In this document: positions 27,907-35,350 of the stretch, piece after piece | Numbering within the stretch: position 1 is the first letter of the stretch | Layout: each line of letters begins with the position of its first letter | DNA from: Promethearchaeota archaeon | Lineage (GTDB): Archaea > Asgardarchaeota > Lokiarchaeia > Sigynarchaeales > SOKP01 | DNA: 38,872 nucleotides | NCBI GenBank assembly: GCA_016839635.1 | Contig: JAEOTV010000220.1 | Span: forward strand, 1-38,872 | Reading direction: 5' to 3' | Position numbers and translations under genes: made by a program | The notes under the pieces: model-generated | The model's database searches: none | Seen by the model: only the letters and a program-made list of their open reading frames with translations | What the model was told of the DNA's origin: nothing

Positions 27907-27967
27907 TTTAGATTTTATAACATTTTGAGATTCATTAAATAAAAAAAAAAATTGAAAGTTCCTAATA

Positions 27968-28390
27968 CTAATAAAATTCAGTATCAATCATCGTAGTAGA
28001 AACAACAAGTTCTTGTGCGGCTCTAGTAGCTTTTAAAACTTTAGCCATGTCGCCTTTAAGTTTAAATTTTCCAGCAAGCAAGCCACGAATTGGATCTAGT
28101 TCTTTCTTCAAGACCTGCACCCATGAATCATAGGGTCCTGAATAAACGTATTCCGCATCGACTTCCTCACCTTCTTCTACTATTCTTGCTCCTGTACATT
28201 CCCCATGGTAAAGTCCCACAAACATTCTAATTTCATGGTCTAAATTCCCAGAAGGTTCAACAATAAAAAGAAAATCACCTTCCCAACCATCAGGTGGAAA
28301 TCCTTCTGGTCCAGCTGCATCTTTATAATTTGGATTATTATTAATCGCTTTACTATATGCTTCAGCCCATTCTGGTGTTCCAAATTTCAT
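27968..28390 (-). CDS. SCP2 sterol-binding domain protein
   Basis: A single-domain SCP2 protein, 140 residues from the ATG at 28390. The DFLFIVEPSG and DHEIRMFVGLYHGEC strands, EEVDAEYVYSGPYDSW and the GKFKLKGDMAKVL strand-helix are typical of the soluble archaeal/bacterial SCP2 family. Such domains bind fatty acyl-CoA or other lipids. The ATG follows GTGAT, while the frame also opens with a GTG three codons earlier. It lies downstream of the AOR and acyl-CoA ligase genes on the same strand (134-bp gap, probable own promoter near 28445), which suggests a role in carrying an acyl substrate or product. Confidence 0.85.
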   Translation of the reverse strand: MKFGTPEWAEAYSKAINNNPNYKDAAGPEGFPPDGWEGDFLFIVEPSGNLDHEIRMFVGLYHGECTGARIVEEGEEVDAEYVYSGPYDSWVQVLKKELDPIRGLLAGKFKLKGDMAKVLKATRAAQELVVSTTMIDTEFY

Positions 28391-28439
28391 TTTTATCACT
28401 TTTATAAAAATTAATTTACTTCTTATATTATTTAGTTTT

Positions 28440-28453
28440 TATTTATATATTGT
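28440..28453 (-). promoter_or_regulatory. Probable TATA box of the SCP2 gene
   Basis: Minus-strand CAATATATAAATAAA is about 50-60 bp before the ATG at 28390, predicting a transcription start near 28418. It lies in the 134-bp gap after the acyl-CoA ligase gene, so the SCP2 gene may be transcribed both alone and by read-through. Confidence 0.35.
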
Positions 28454-28524
28454 ATTTAATAAAGATTTCAATAAATCATTTTTCTATTAAAAGCAAAATA
28501 TAGTAGAAAAATTTTATTTATTAC

Positions 28525-30234
28525 TTAAAGTTCTCCTCTTTCTTTCATCTTAGCGATTTCTTCATCTCTGAGCTTTCTCTTAAAAAGTTTCATAACCATT
28601 GTTAAAGGTAGATCGCTTCTAAATTCTACATACTTAGGTACTGCATAAGGTTTAACTTTAGGTTTCAAATAGTCGATTATGTCCTGTTCAGTAACCTTTC
28701 CTTGGTATTCTTTATTTAGTGTTATAAACGCTTTTACTCTTTCACTACCAGGACGCTCTGGATCTGGAATTCCAATCACTCCTGCTACTTTAACTGCAGG
28801 ATGCTCATGTAGAATATCATCAATAATTCTAGAATAAACCTTATTGCCCGATACATTAATCATGTCTTTGATACGGTCTTCAATGTAGAAATAGCCATCT
28901 TCGTCCATTCTTCCTATATCACCCATCCGGAGCCATCCATCTTCAGTTAAGCCCTTGTTTGGTGTTGGCCAGTAACCTTTCATAACTTGTGGACCACGAA
29001 CCCAAATTTCACCAGATTCCCCAAATGGAACCTCTTGTCCTGTTTCTGGATCTACAAGTTTTACATCTGTGTCAGGTAATGGGACACCAACACCGGTTTT
29101 CTTTTTTAACATTATTCCAGTTACCTTAGATAGGGGTGAAATATTAACTGTTGCAACTCCTGTAGTCTCTGTAGCACCATACCCTTCTCCCATTGGAATG
29201 CCGGTTTTCTTCTCAAAATGCACTACAACGTCGTCCGGTATTGGTGCAGCCCCAGATAGATAAAATATGGGCGATTTAGGAATGTCTAACTGCAAAAACC
29301 TTATATAATGAGCAGGAACGGCAGTTACCATGAAAGGACGATATTTCTTTATTGCTTCTACAATTTTAATCATATCTCTTGGATCCATTAAAAATATTTT
29401 GAGCCCCCATGAAATACTAGCATGAATAGCAAGATGCCCATAAGCATGGAAAATAGGAACACAAACTACGACAGCAGCTTTTCCAATAATCCCTTGTTTT
29501 ATCGGATCCATCATCCAATGTATAACTTGAATTACATTAGTTGTAATATTATAGTGAGTTAACATAGTACCTTTTGGAAGCCCTGTTGTACCCCCTGTAA
29601 AAGGTAAGAGAGCAATATCTTCCATAGGATTTACTTCAACTGTTTTTTCAAGAGGATCATATTTCTCAAGTAAATCAGCTAGAGAATAATATCCTTCTGC
29701 AGAGATTTCTTCCATTTCAGGTAATTTATAATCAGGAAATATCCTTGCTGGAGTGTAAATCACAGTGTTAATTTCAACTTCATTTTTTACTTCATTAATG
29801 CGTTCAAGACGTCTATACGAACAAAATACTGTTTTTGCTCCACATTCTTTTAACTCATGAATTAAATCATCAGTTTTATGCAAAATACTTAATGGAACAT
29901 GCACTGCTCCGATTTTAAGCGCAGCATAATCCATAAAGATAAATTCTGGGCAAGAAGGTAGAACAGATACAATTTTATCTCCTTTTTTTAAACCTAAATC
30001 TAAAAAAGCATTTGCCAATTTATCAACTTTTAGTTTTAGTTCTTTATATGTGATTTCTTCATCAACATAGACACATGCTATATTATCAGGATAGTTATTT
30101 TCACTATCCTCAAGAAATTGATATAAATTAATTTTTGGATAGGGTTCCATTGAATGTTTAAGCTTAAATGGACCCACAAAATAAGATTTTAACCAAGGTT
30201 TATCTGCATATGAACTTTTTTTTTCTTCACCCAT
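28525..30234 (-). CDS. Acyl-CoA synthetase (AMP-forming), fatty-acid CoA ligase type
   Basis: Activates a carboxylic acid with ATP to an acyl-adenylate and then an acyl-CoA. The P-loop-like LPFTGGTTGLPKGTMLTH, the GEGYGATETTG motif, and GDIGRMDEDGYFYIEDR with IKDMINVSGNKVY are diagnostic of the ANL superfamily. The final Lys region (LPLTMVMKLFKRKLRDEE) carries the catalytic Lys, although the usual P-x-T-x-x-G-K reads L-T-M-V-M-K here. The frame opens with TTG at 30246, but GGTGA four to five bases before the ATG at 30234 fixes that start (569 residues). The gene is 39 bp downstream of AOR, so aldehyde oxidation and acid activation are probably coupled. Chain length is unknown. Confidence 0.88.
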   Translation of the reverse strand: MGEEKKSSYADKPWLKSYFVGPFKLKHSMEPYPKINLYQFLEDSENNYPDNIACVYVDEEITYKELKLKVDKLANAFLDLGLKKGDKIVSVLPSCPEFIFMDYAALKIGAVHVPLSILHKTDDLIHELKECGAKTVFCSYRRLERINEVKNEVEINTVIYTPARIFPDYKLPEMEEISAEGYYSLADLLEKYDPLEKTVEVNPMEDIALLPFTGGTTGLPKGTMLTHYNITTNVIQVIHWMMDPIKQGIIGKAAVVVCVPIFHAYGHLAIHASISWGLKIFLMDPRDMIKIVEAIKKYRPFMVTAVPAHYIRFLQLDIPKSPIFYLSGAAPIPDDVVVHFEKKTGIPMGEGYGATETTGVATVNISPLSKVTGIMLKKKTGVGVPLPDTDVKLVDPETGQEVPFGESGEIWVRGPQVMKGYWPTPNKGLTEDGWLRMGDIGRMDEDGYFYIEDRIKDMINVSGNKVYSRIIDDILHEHPAVKVAGVIGIPDPERPGSERVKAFITLNKEYQGKVTEQDIIDYLKPKVKPYAVPKYVEFRSDLPLTMVMKLFKRKLRDEEIAKMKERGEL

Positions 30235-30240
30235 AACTTT
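30225..30240 (-). promoter_or_regulatory. Ribosome-binding site deciding the acyl-CoA ligase start
   Basis: Minus-strand GGTGAAAGTTATG places a strong GGTGA a few bases before the ATG at 30234, inside the four-codon stretch that an upstream TTG start would translate. This supports the shorter protein. Confidence 0.55.
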
Positions 30241-30273
30241 CACCAATAAATAAGAAAAATTGAAAATAATTAA

Positions 30274-32151
30274 TTAATAAATTATATCGATAGTCCAATC
30301 TAATCCAAGTTCTTTAAGTTTCTCCTTAGTAGGAATACCATTTTTATCCCAACCACGAAATTCGTAATAAGCATCTAGAAGTGGGTCTAATTTAACTGTC
30401 TGTCCTTCAGCGGGTCCCTCAGGCATGGGGTCTTCTAATAATCGAGCAGGAAGAGTATCATCTTTTCTAGATATTCCTTCTCTTATGTTGAAAACTCTAG
30501 CAAGATTATAAAGTCTTTCACCAGTTTTTCTAAAATCTGTTGCAGTGAAGTCATAACCCAATAATTTAGATATCAATGATGCCCAATCATCTGCACTTAG
30601 AACTATCCCCATAAACTTACATGCTCCAATGGCATCAAATACTCCAAATCCATCTTCTAAATCCTTTAGGATAAATGTTTTTTCTGGGATTTCTTGAAGT
30701 GGGTCACCTACATCAGCATCATCAACAAGCATAAAAGGCATTGATAAAAATGCAGGTCCTTCAATCCAGGCAGTAATGTGGTCACCACCACGATTTGCCG
30801 TAGCATATGCTAATCCTGTGATTTTAGCTGCTCTACTATCATATGCGGGGAGTTCTAAACCTTTTACTTGCATAGCAAATTTAATTGAATCATTTCCTAA
30901 TTTCTCTGCCATTTTGCGAGTTCCTTCCGCTAATAAATCGCCAATACCCTCTCTTTTACTTATTTTAGGAATAAGATCAATTACGGCATCGGCATCACCA
31001 AATTTTAATTCAATTCCTTCAGTCTGTTCAGGAGTTAATATTCCCTTTTCAAAACATTCCATTGCAAAACCTATTGTATTTCCAGCAGAAATAGTATCAA
31101 GTCCATATTCATTGCATAAGAAGTGAGCTAAAGTAATTGCATCTAAATTGTCAACACCACACATAGTCCCTAGGGAACCTAATGACTCATATTCGGGGCC
31201 TTCACCTATACTTTTATATTTTCCTTCCTTAATTTCAGCCAAACGCCCACAAGCAATTGGACAAGCAAAACATGGTTTTCTTTTAGTGAGGATTGTATCA
31301 TTAATTGCTGTACCATTTATTTTTTCTAAATTAGGAAAAACTCCTGTTTGCCAATTGTTTGTGGGTATACCACCTTTAATTCCTACTAAATCAACCATAG
31401 TAGCTGTCCCGTATACTTCAAGTGTCATTTTCAATAGACTTTGGTTGACCCAATCGTACCTCTGTTTAGCTTCTTCTTTATATTCCTCTGGATTTGCTAC
31501 TTGGATCTTAATATTTCCTTTAGCAGCAAGAGCCTTTAAATTTTTAGAACCCATTACAGCACCTACTCCGCATCTTCCTGCTGCACGACCCCAATTAGGT
31601 TGATCGCAATCATTCATTATTGCAGCATACTTAACTAGATTTTCGCCTGAAATACCTATACAGGAAACATTAAATTTGTCTCCTAATTCTTCCTTTATAA
31701 TTTTCGTTGTTTCAGAAGTATTTTTACCCCAAAGATGAGAGGCATCTTTCAACTCCGCTTTTCCATCTTCTATAACTAGATAAACTGGTTTTGGAGAAAT
31801 TCCTTCGAATATTACCCCATCATAACCAGATCTTTTTAGATCGCGTCCCCAAAAACCAGCCGAATTTGCTTGTCCCCATATTCCAGTGAGAGGAGATTTT
31901 GTAACAACAGAATATCTTCCCGTACTAGGCGAATTTGTTCCTGTTAATGGTCCTGTCATAAATATTAATTTATTTTCAGGGCCTAATGGATCAATTCCTT
32001 TTGGTACTTCTTCAATAAGGAATTTTGTAGCTAATCCTGCTCCCCCTAAGTATAATCTTAATGTTTCTTCATCTGGAAATTCTTCACTAATTTTACCGTT
32101 TGTTAAATCAATTCTCAGAATCTTTCCCATATAACCGTAAATTTTCTTCAC
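30274..32151 (-). CDS. aor: Tungsten-containing aldehyde:ferredoxin oxidoreductase
   Basis: Oxidises aldehydes to carboxylic acids and reduces ferredoxin, using a tungsten bis-pyranopterin and one 4Fe-4S cluster. The cluster ligands C294, C297, C301 (PCFACPIAC) and C511 match the spacing of Pyrococcus AOR. GRYSVVTKSPLTG, AAIMNDCDQPNWGRAAG, GVGAVMGSKNLKA and RGGDHIT (H458) are the pterin and active-site motifs. Length 625 is typical (~605-625). The start is a GTG at 32151, chosen because YGYMGKILRIDL aligns with the normal AOR N-terminus and GAGGT stands directly before it. The family also holds GOR/FOR/WOR types; similarity is greatest to AOR. It heads the AOR-ligase-SCP2-HAD run. Confidence 0.94.
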   Translation of the reverse strand: MKKIYGYMGKILRIDLTNGKISEEFPDEETLRLYLGGAGLATKFLIEEVPKGIDPLGPENKLIFMTGPLTGTNSPSTGRYSVVTKSPLTGIWGQANSAGFWGRDLKRSGYDGVIFEGISPKPVYLVIEDGKAELKDASHLWGKNTSETTKIIKEELGDKFNVSCIGISGENLVKYAAIMNDCDQPNWGRAAGRCGVGAVMGSKNLKALAAKGNIKIQVANPEEYKEEAKQRYDWVNQSLLKMTLEVYGTATMVDLVGIKGGIPTNNWQTGVFPNLEKINGTAINDTILTKRKPCFACPIACGRLAEIKEGKYKSIGEGPEYESLGSLGTMCGVDNLDAITLAHFLCNEYGLDTISAGNTIGFAMECFEKGILTPEQTEGIELKFGDADAVIDLIPKISKREGIGDLLAEGTRKMAEKLGNDSIKFAMQVKGLELPAYDSRAAKITGLAYATANRGGDHITAWIEGPAFLSMPFMLVDDADVGDPLQEIPEKTFILKDLEDGFGVFDAIGACKFMGIVLSADDWASLISKLLGYDFTATDFRKTGERLYNLARVFNIREGISRKDDTLPARLLEDPMPEGPAEGQTVKLDPLLDAYYEFRGWDKNGIPTKEKLKELGLDWTIDIIY

Positions 32152-32352
32152 ACCTCAATACAAAATTTAATTTATTTTACAATTTTTATTTTCAAATTAT
32201 TAAAAAATTCAATTAATTATTCTTATTTCTATAATTATAAAATGATTTCTATTTTTCAAACAAACTAATTATTACAATTAAGTTTTAGATTTTAAATATG
32301 GATTTGAAAAATTAAAAAGAAAAAGACACAATATTAAAAAAACAATTAGAAA

Positions 32353-33492
32353 TTAAACGCCGATTCCAATGGTATTTCCTATACCAGCAATAATAATCTT
32401 TGAGCCTTTTTGTGTTCGTTTCCTAATAGCCATCTTAATTTTTTCTACAAATTTAGGGACAGATTGAGTAATTGGTCGTTTCATTGTAGTGATAGCATCT
32501 TCTAAAGACTGTTTACAAATTAAAGCATCAATAGGAATTGCATTACCTGTTGATGACTCTTCAATATAATGCTTTTCAATTCCAATACCTCCTATCGCAG
32601 CTCCAACACCAACTGCCATTGAGCCTGTTTTATCTCCTGTAAGTTTTAACCCAGCATCAATCATAATTATTCTTGATATTGAATCTCCATACTGGTCAAT
32701 TAAATCCTTGATAGCCTTACCTGGTTTTCCAACGGTGCCGCCTGGACCTTTAGCTCGAACAACATAAATTGTTCTTTCTTCAAACTCCAATTCTTGTACA
32801 ATCGTATCTCTTTCAATTTCATTAGCAGAAATATCATTATTTTCTACAGATCTTATAAAACTTGCAGCAACTAATGGTCCAAGTCCATCTCCAATAGGAC
32901 TTCCTTCTGAAAAAGCTTTAGCAGCATGATAATAGGCTTTAGCCATGGTCATAATTAATCCTAACTGGTATGCAATCTGAACTAATAATATCATTGATTT
33001 TGATTTCTTTCCTAGTATAAGGTAGTGTCGAATTAGTCTATAAATAAAGTCTATCGCCATTATTGCTTCTAATAAATTCTCCAAATTGGATCGTTGAACA
33101 ACATCGGCATTCGGAGCCAATACCTCAACTTCTTCTTTGAACCTGTTATCTCTTACGTCAACAACATGATCAAATTTAGGAATGATTCCATAAGGATCAA
33201 GAGAAACTGGAGATATAGTTATGAAAGTAAGAAAATCTTCAAGTTGAAGCATTAAATCTTTTTGAGTCTTTTTTTTATCAGCGAATTCTTTAAAATTTGT
33301 GATCATTATTTCTTTACTTTCATCATTCCATTTTTTAAGTTTCTCTAAAGCAGTTTGGATTTCTTTAGATGCTTTCCATGCTTGTAGTTTTTGCCCATAA
33401 AACATAGAAATAAAAATAAGCAAGAACCACAATAAAGATATTATAAGAGAAATAGGATCTGTGCCAGTGCTTGTTTGATAAATAATATTCAT
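32353..33492 (-). CDS. DUF1512-like archaeal membrane-anchored protein
   Basis: A 379-residue protein with one N-terminal membrane helix (about 13-32, LIISLLWFLLIFISMFYG) and a soluble remainder. A helical part (about 35-200) is followed by a glycine-rich domain with GDGLGPLVAAS, RAKGPGGTVGKPGKA, a MIDAGLKLTGDKTGS strand-loop and VGVGAAIGGIGIEK. This matches what I know of DUF1512, a conserved archaeal family without known function; the name is from memory of the pattern and is not certain. The end (SKIIIAGIGNTIGIGV) repeats the glycine-rich theme. It is divergent from the small zinc-ribbon membrane protein (119-bp gap). Confidence 0.65.
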   Translation of the reverse strand: MNIIYQTSTGTDPISLIISLLWFLLIFISMFYGQKLQAWKASKEIQTALEKLKKWNDESKEIMITNFKEFADKKKTQKDLMLQLEDFLTFITISPVSLDPYGIIPKFDHVVDVRDNRFKEEVEVLAPNADVVQRSNLENLLEAIMAIDFIYRLIRHYLILGKKSKSMILLVQIAYQLGLIMTMAKAYYHAAKAFSEGSPIGDGLGPLVAASFIRSVENNDISANEIERDTIVQELEFEERTIYVVRAKGPGGTVGKPGKAIKDLIDQYGDSISRIIMIDAGLKLTGDKTGSMAVGVGAAIGGIGIEKHYIEESSTGNAIPIDALICKQSLEDAITTMKRPITQSVPKFVEKIKMAIRKRTQKGSKIIIAGIGNTIGIGV

Positions 33493-33572
33493 CTCTTTGT
33501 TAAAATTATAGGTTTTTCTAAAATATTAACCTTCTAAATTTTTATAATAATAAAATTTATTTATTCTTTTCG

Positions 33573-33582
33573 ATTATAAAGC
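33573..33582 (+). promoter_or_regulatory. TATA box of the small membrane zinc-ribbon gene
   Basis: ATTATAAAGC is about 30-39 bp before the ATG at 33612, so transcription should begin roughly eight bases before the start codon. No Shine-Dalgarno sequence is seen. coaD follows on the same strand and may be co-transcribed. Confidence 0.4.
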
Positions 33583-33611
33583 ATAGAAAAGAAGATATTA
33601 CGGCATGTTCT

Positions 33612-34046
33612 ATGATTGAAGAAGAAGACGATGAGGAAGTATTAAAAAAAGGAATCACCCTTAAAAGCGTTTTAAAAAACCTTGCTTTAATTATGCTTAT
33701 TCTTGTTGGTGTATTATTCATTTATATAGATTTTGGATTCGACCAATTAACAAGTTGGTCAATTGGTTTTATGCTAATTTGTTTTGGAGCAACATTAATA
33801 CAATTCAAGAAAAGTCCTGCTGAACCTATTAGGCAAACATTAACAATTTTGATCTGTAAATTATGTGGACTTACTAAAGTCAGAAATTATGAGAAAGGAG
33901 ACTTCGTGTTCAAAAGGTTAGATAAATGCGAAAAATGTGAAGACTTAATGGTGATAAATCAAATCTATTCTGTAAGATTAAAAAGTCCTACAGAAAAATC
34001 TAAAACACAAGAAGATAAGAAAGAAGATTTAAAAGCTAAAAAATAG
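33612..34046 (+). CDS. Two-helix membrane protein with zinc ribbon
   Basis: A 144-residue protein. An acidic N-terminus (IEEEDDEEV) is followed by two membrane helices (about 18-37 and 47-64), then a C-terminal zinc-binding loop with CKLCGL and CEKCEDL separated by about 25 residues, and a Lys/Glu-rich tail. The KVRNYEKGDFVFKR stretch between the Cys pairs is familiar from small archaeal membrane proteins of unknown function. No function can be given. It is 42 bp upstream of coaD on the same strand. Confidence 0.7.
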   Translation: MIEEEDDEEVLKKGITLKSVLKNLALIMLILVGVLFIYIDFGFDQLTSWSIGFMLICFGATLIQFKKSPAEPIRQTLTILICKLCGLTKVRNYEKGDFVFKRLDKCEKCEDLMVINQIYSVRLKSPTEKSKTQEDKKEDLKAKK

Positions 34047-34076
34047 ATTTAATTAATAATATTTTCTACTTTATGT

Positions 34077-34088
34077 GGTGTTTATTAG
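34077..34088 (+). promoter_or_regulatory. Shine-Dalgarno site pointing to an ATT start for coaD
   Basis: GGTG (34077-34080), the same core used before the acyl-CoA ligase and alcohol dehydrogenase genes, is followed eight bases later by ATT at 34089, the first codon after an in-frame TAG. The six-base gap after the GGTGTT segment equals the spacing before the ATA at 6093. Confidence 0.45.
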
Positions 34089-34532
34089 ATTCTTAAGAAA
34101 GTTGGGTTAGGTGGAACTTTCGATCATCTCCATGAGGGTCATAAATTCCTTTTGAAAACTGCATTGTCTATAGCTGAATTTGTGGAAATAGGATTAACTT
34201 CTCAAGATTTATTAAGAAATAAACAATTTGCATCATTACTAGAAGATTATGATACAAGAAAAAAAAAATTGGAAGATTTTATTGAATCTATTGCGGATAT
34301 AAGTCGTATAAATATTGTTGAAATACAAAACTGGGTAGATATGGATAAATATGCTCAAGATCCTGAATATGAAGGACTAATTGTCAGCAAGGAAACGTAT
34401 GAAAATGCAATAAAATTAAATGAGAATAGAGAAAAAAAAGGACTAAATCCCCTTATATTAATAGTTATACCAATACTAAAAAACAAAGAAAATATAAAAA
34501 TTAGCTCAACTCTAATAAGAAAAAGTTTATAG
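34089..34532 (+). CDS. coaD: Phosphopantetheine adenylyltransferase, archaeal type
   Basis: Adenylates 4'-phosphopantetheine in coenzyme A synthesis. The nucleotidyltransferase motif GGTFDHLHEGH, GLTSQDLL, EGLIVSKET and the C-terminal ISSTLIR are those of the archaeal/eukaryotic enzyme. The first canonical codon in frame, a TTG at 34152, lies after the catalytic HxGH motif, so the gene must begin further upstream. The only upstream room is five codons after a TAG at 34086-34088; it holds no ATG, GTG or TTG. ATT at 34089 with GGTG before it gives a 147-residue protein, near the usual 150-160. The alternative is one missing A near 34094-34097, which would join a GTG-started frame and read FIRFLKKVGLGGTFD. 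It follows the zinc-ribbon membrane gene closely. Confidence 0.85.
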   Translation: MLKKVGLGGTFDHLHEGHKFLLKTALSIAEFVEIGLTSQDLLRNKQFASLLEDYDTRKKKLEDFIESIADISRINIVEIQNWVDMDKYAQDPEYEGLIVSKETYENAIKLNENREKKGLNPLILIVIPILKNKENIKISSTLIRKSL

Positions 34533-34668
34533 GATAATATCGAATTCAAAAATAAGCTTAAATTTAATATTGGTGTATGACTCAAATTGATCGATTAATA
34601 AAAATTTATATTTTTTCAAATCTTTTTCATATTAATTGACAAAAAACATTAATCAAGATTGATTTTTC

Positions 34669-35301
34669 ATGGTATATTGTCCAAAATGTGGATCTACTAT
34701 TCCTGATAATATTAGAGCTAGTTTTTGTGGAGAATGTGGCGCTACTATAAATTTAGATGCTCGTCTTCCTCCTCCTTCAATAGAACCAGCCTCCAAACCA
34801 TCGAAGCCTTTTGTTAAACCAAGTTCTAGCCCTCCTAAACCTTTAATTGAATCAGAGCCTATTCCACCTAAACCGTTAATCAAACCAAGTTCTTCCAGAC
34901 CCCCTTCAATTCTAGCAAACAAAAATAATGAACGTCCATTAGATGCAATTACAAGAAAACTTGCTAATGATTTAATAGAAGATTTTCTTAGATTTAAATT
35001 AATAGAAGAAGCAAAATTTAGAATACTTGGTTTAAAATGTCTAAGATGTGGTTCTGTCTCATCACTGGCACTTGTTACACATTCTGAGACTGCAGGGACT
35101 CGTTCTGGGTTTTCCGCAAGTTATAAAACAAAGTCTACTAGAATTCCAATTTGTAGTGATTGTCGATTAAAATTAAACATTGTAAATGATTTGAATCGCT
35201 ATGTCAAATTTAGAGGAAAAAAAGCATATGTAAGACCTAGAGGATATGGTCCTTGGATAAGAATTGATCTTTGGCTTAGACAGTTAAGACCTCGATTTTA
35301 A
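34669..35301 (+). CDS. Double zinc-ribbon protein with proline-rich linker
   Basis: A 210-residue soluble protein of unknown function. An N-terminal zinc ribbon (YCPKCGS and FCGECGA, residues 2-25) is followed by a Pro/Ser/Lys linker (about 36-85) with repeated PPKPLI and KPSSS units, a helical segment (about 95-125), and a second Cys set (CLRCGS and ICSDC, about 124-165), ending in a basic, aromatic C-terminus (YVRPRGYGPWIRIDLW). The first ribbon is of the same general type as the cytoplasmic tails of the two convergent surface proteins downstream. It may bind nucleic acid or protein; the sequence does not decide. Confidence 0.7.
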   Translation: MVYCPKCGSTIPDNIRASFCGECGATINLDARLPPPSIEPASKPSKPFVKPSSSPPKPLIESEPIPPKPLIKPSSSRPPSILANKNNERPLDAITRKLANDLIEDFLRFKLIEEAKFRILGLKCLRCGSVSSLALVTHSETAGTRSGFSASYKTKSTRIPICSDCRLKLNIVNDLNRYVKFRGKKAYVRPRGYGPWIRIDLWLRQLRPRF

Positions 35302-35350
35302 TGGTCTATTTTGTGTTTTAACTTCCTTTTTCTTGTTTATAAGTTTATAA

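Noticed and set aside
27907..27987. 27-codon N-terminal extension of the HAD phosphatase
   Set aside because: It overlaps the SCP2 gene, is Phe/Asn-rich and unlike the family; the ATG at 27906 places motif I normally.
30776..31603. Two long open frames on the + strand opposite aor
   Set aside because: Shadows of a strongly conserved gene; no ribosome-binding site and no recognisable protein motifs.
32152..32352. 201-bp gap between aor and the DUF1512 gene
   Set aside because: Very AT-rich with several weak TATA-like strings; no single element stands out enough to call the aor promoter.
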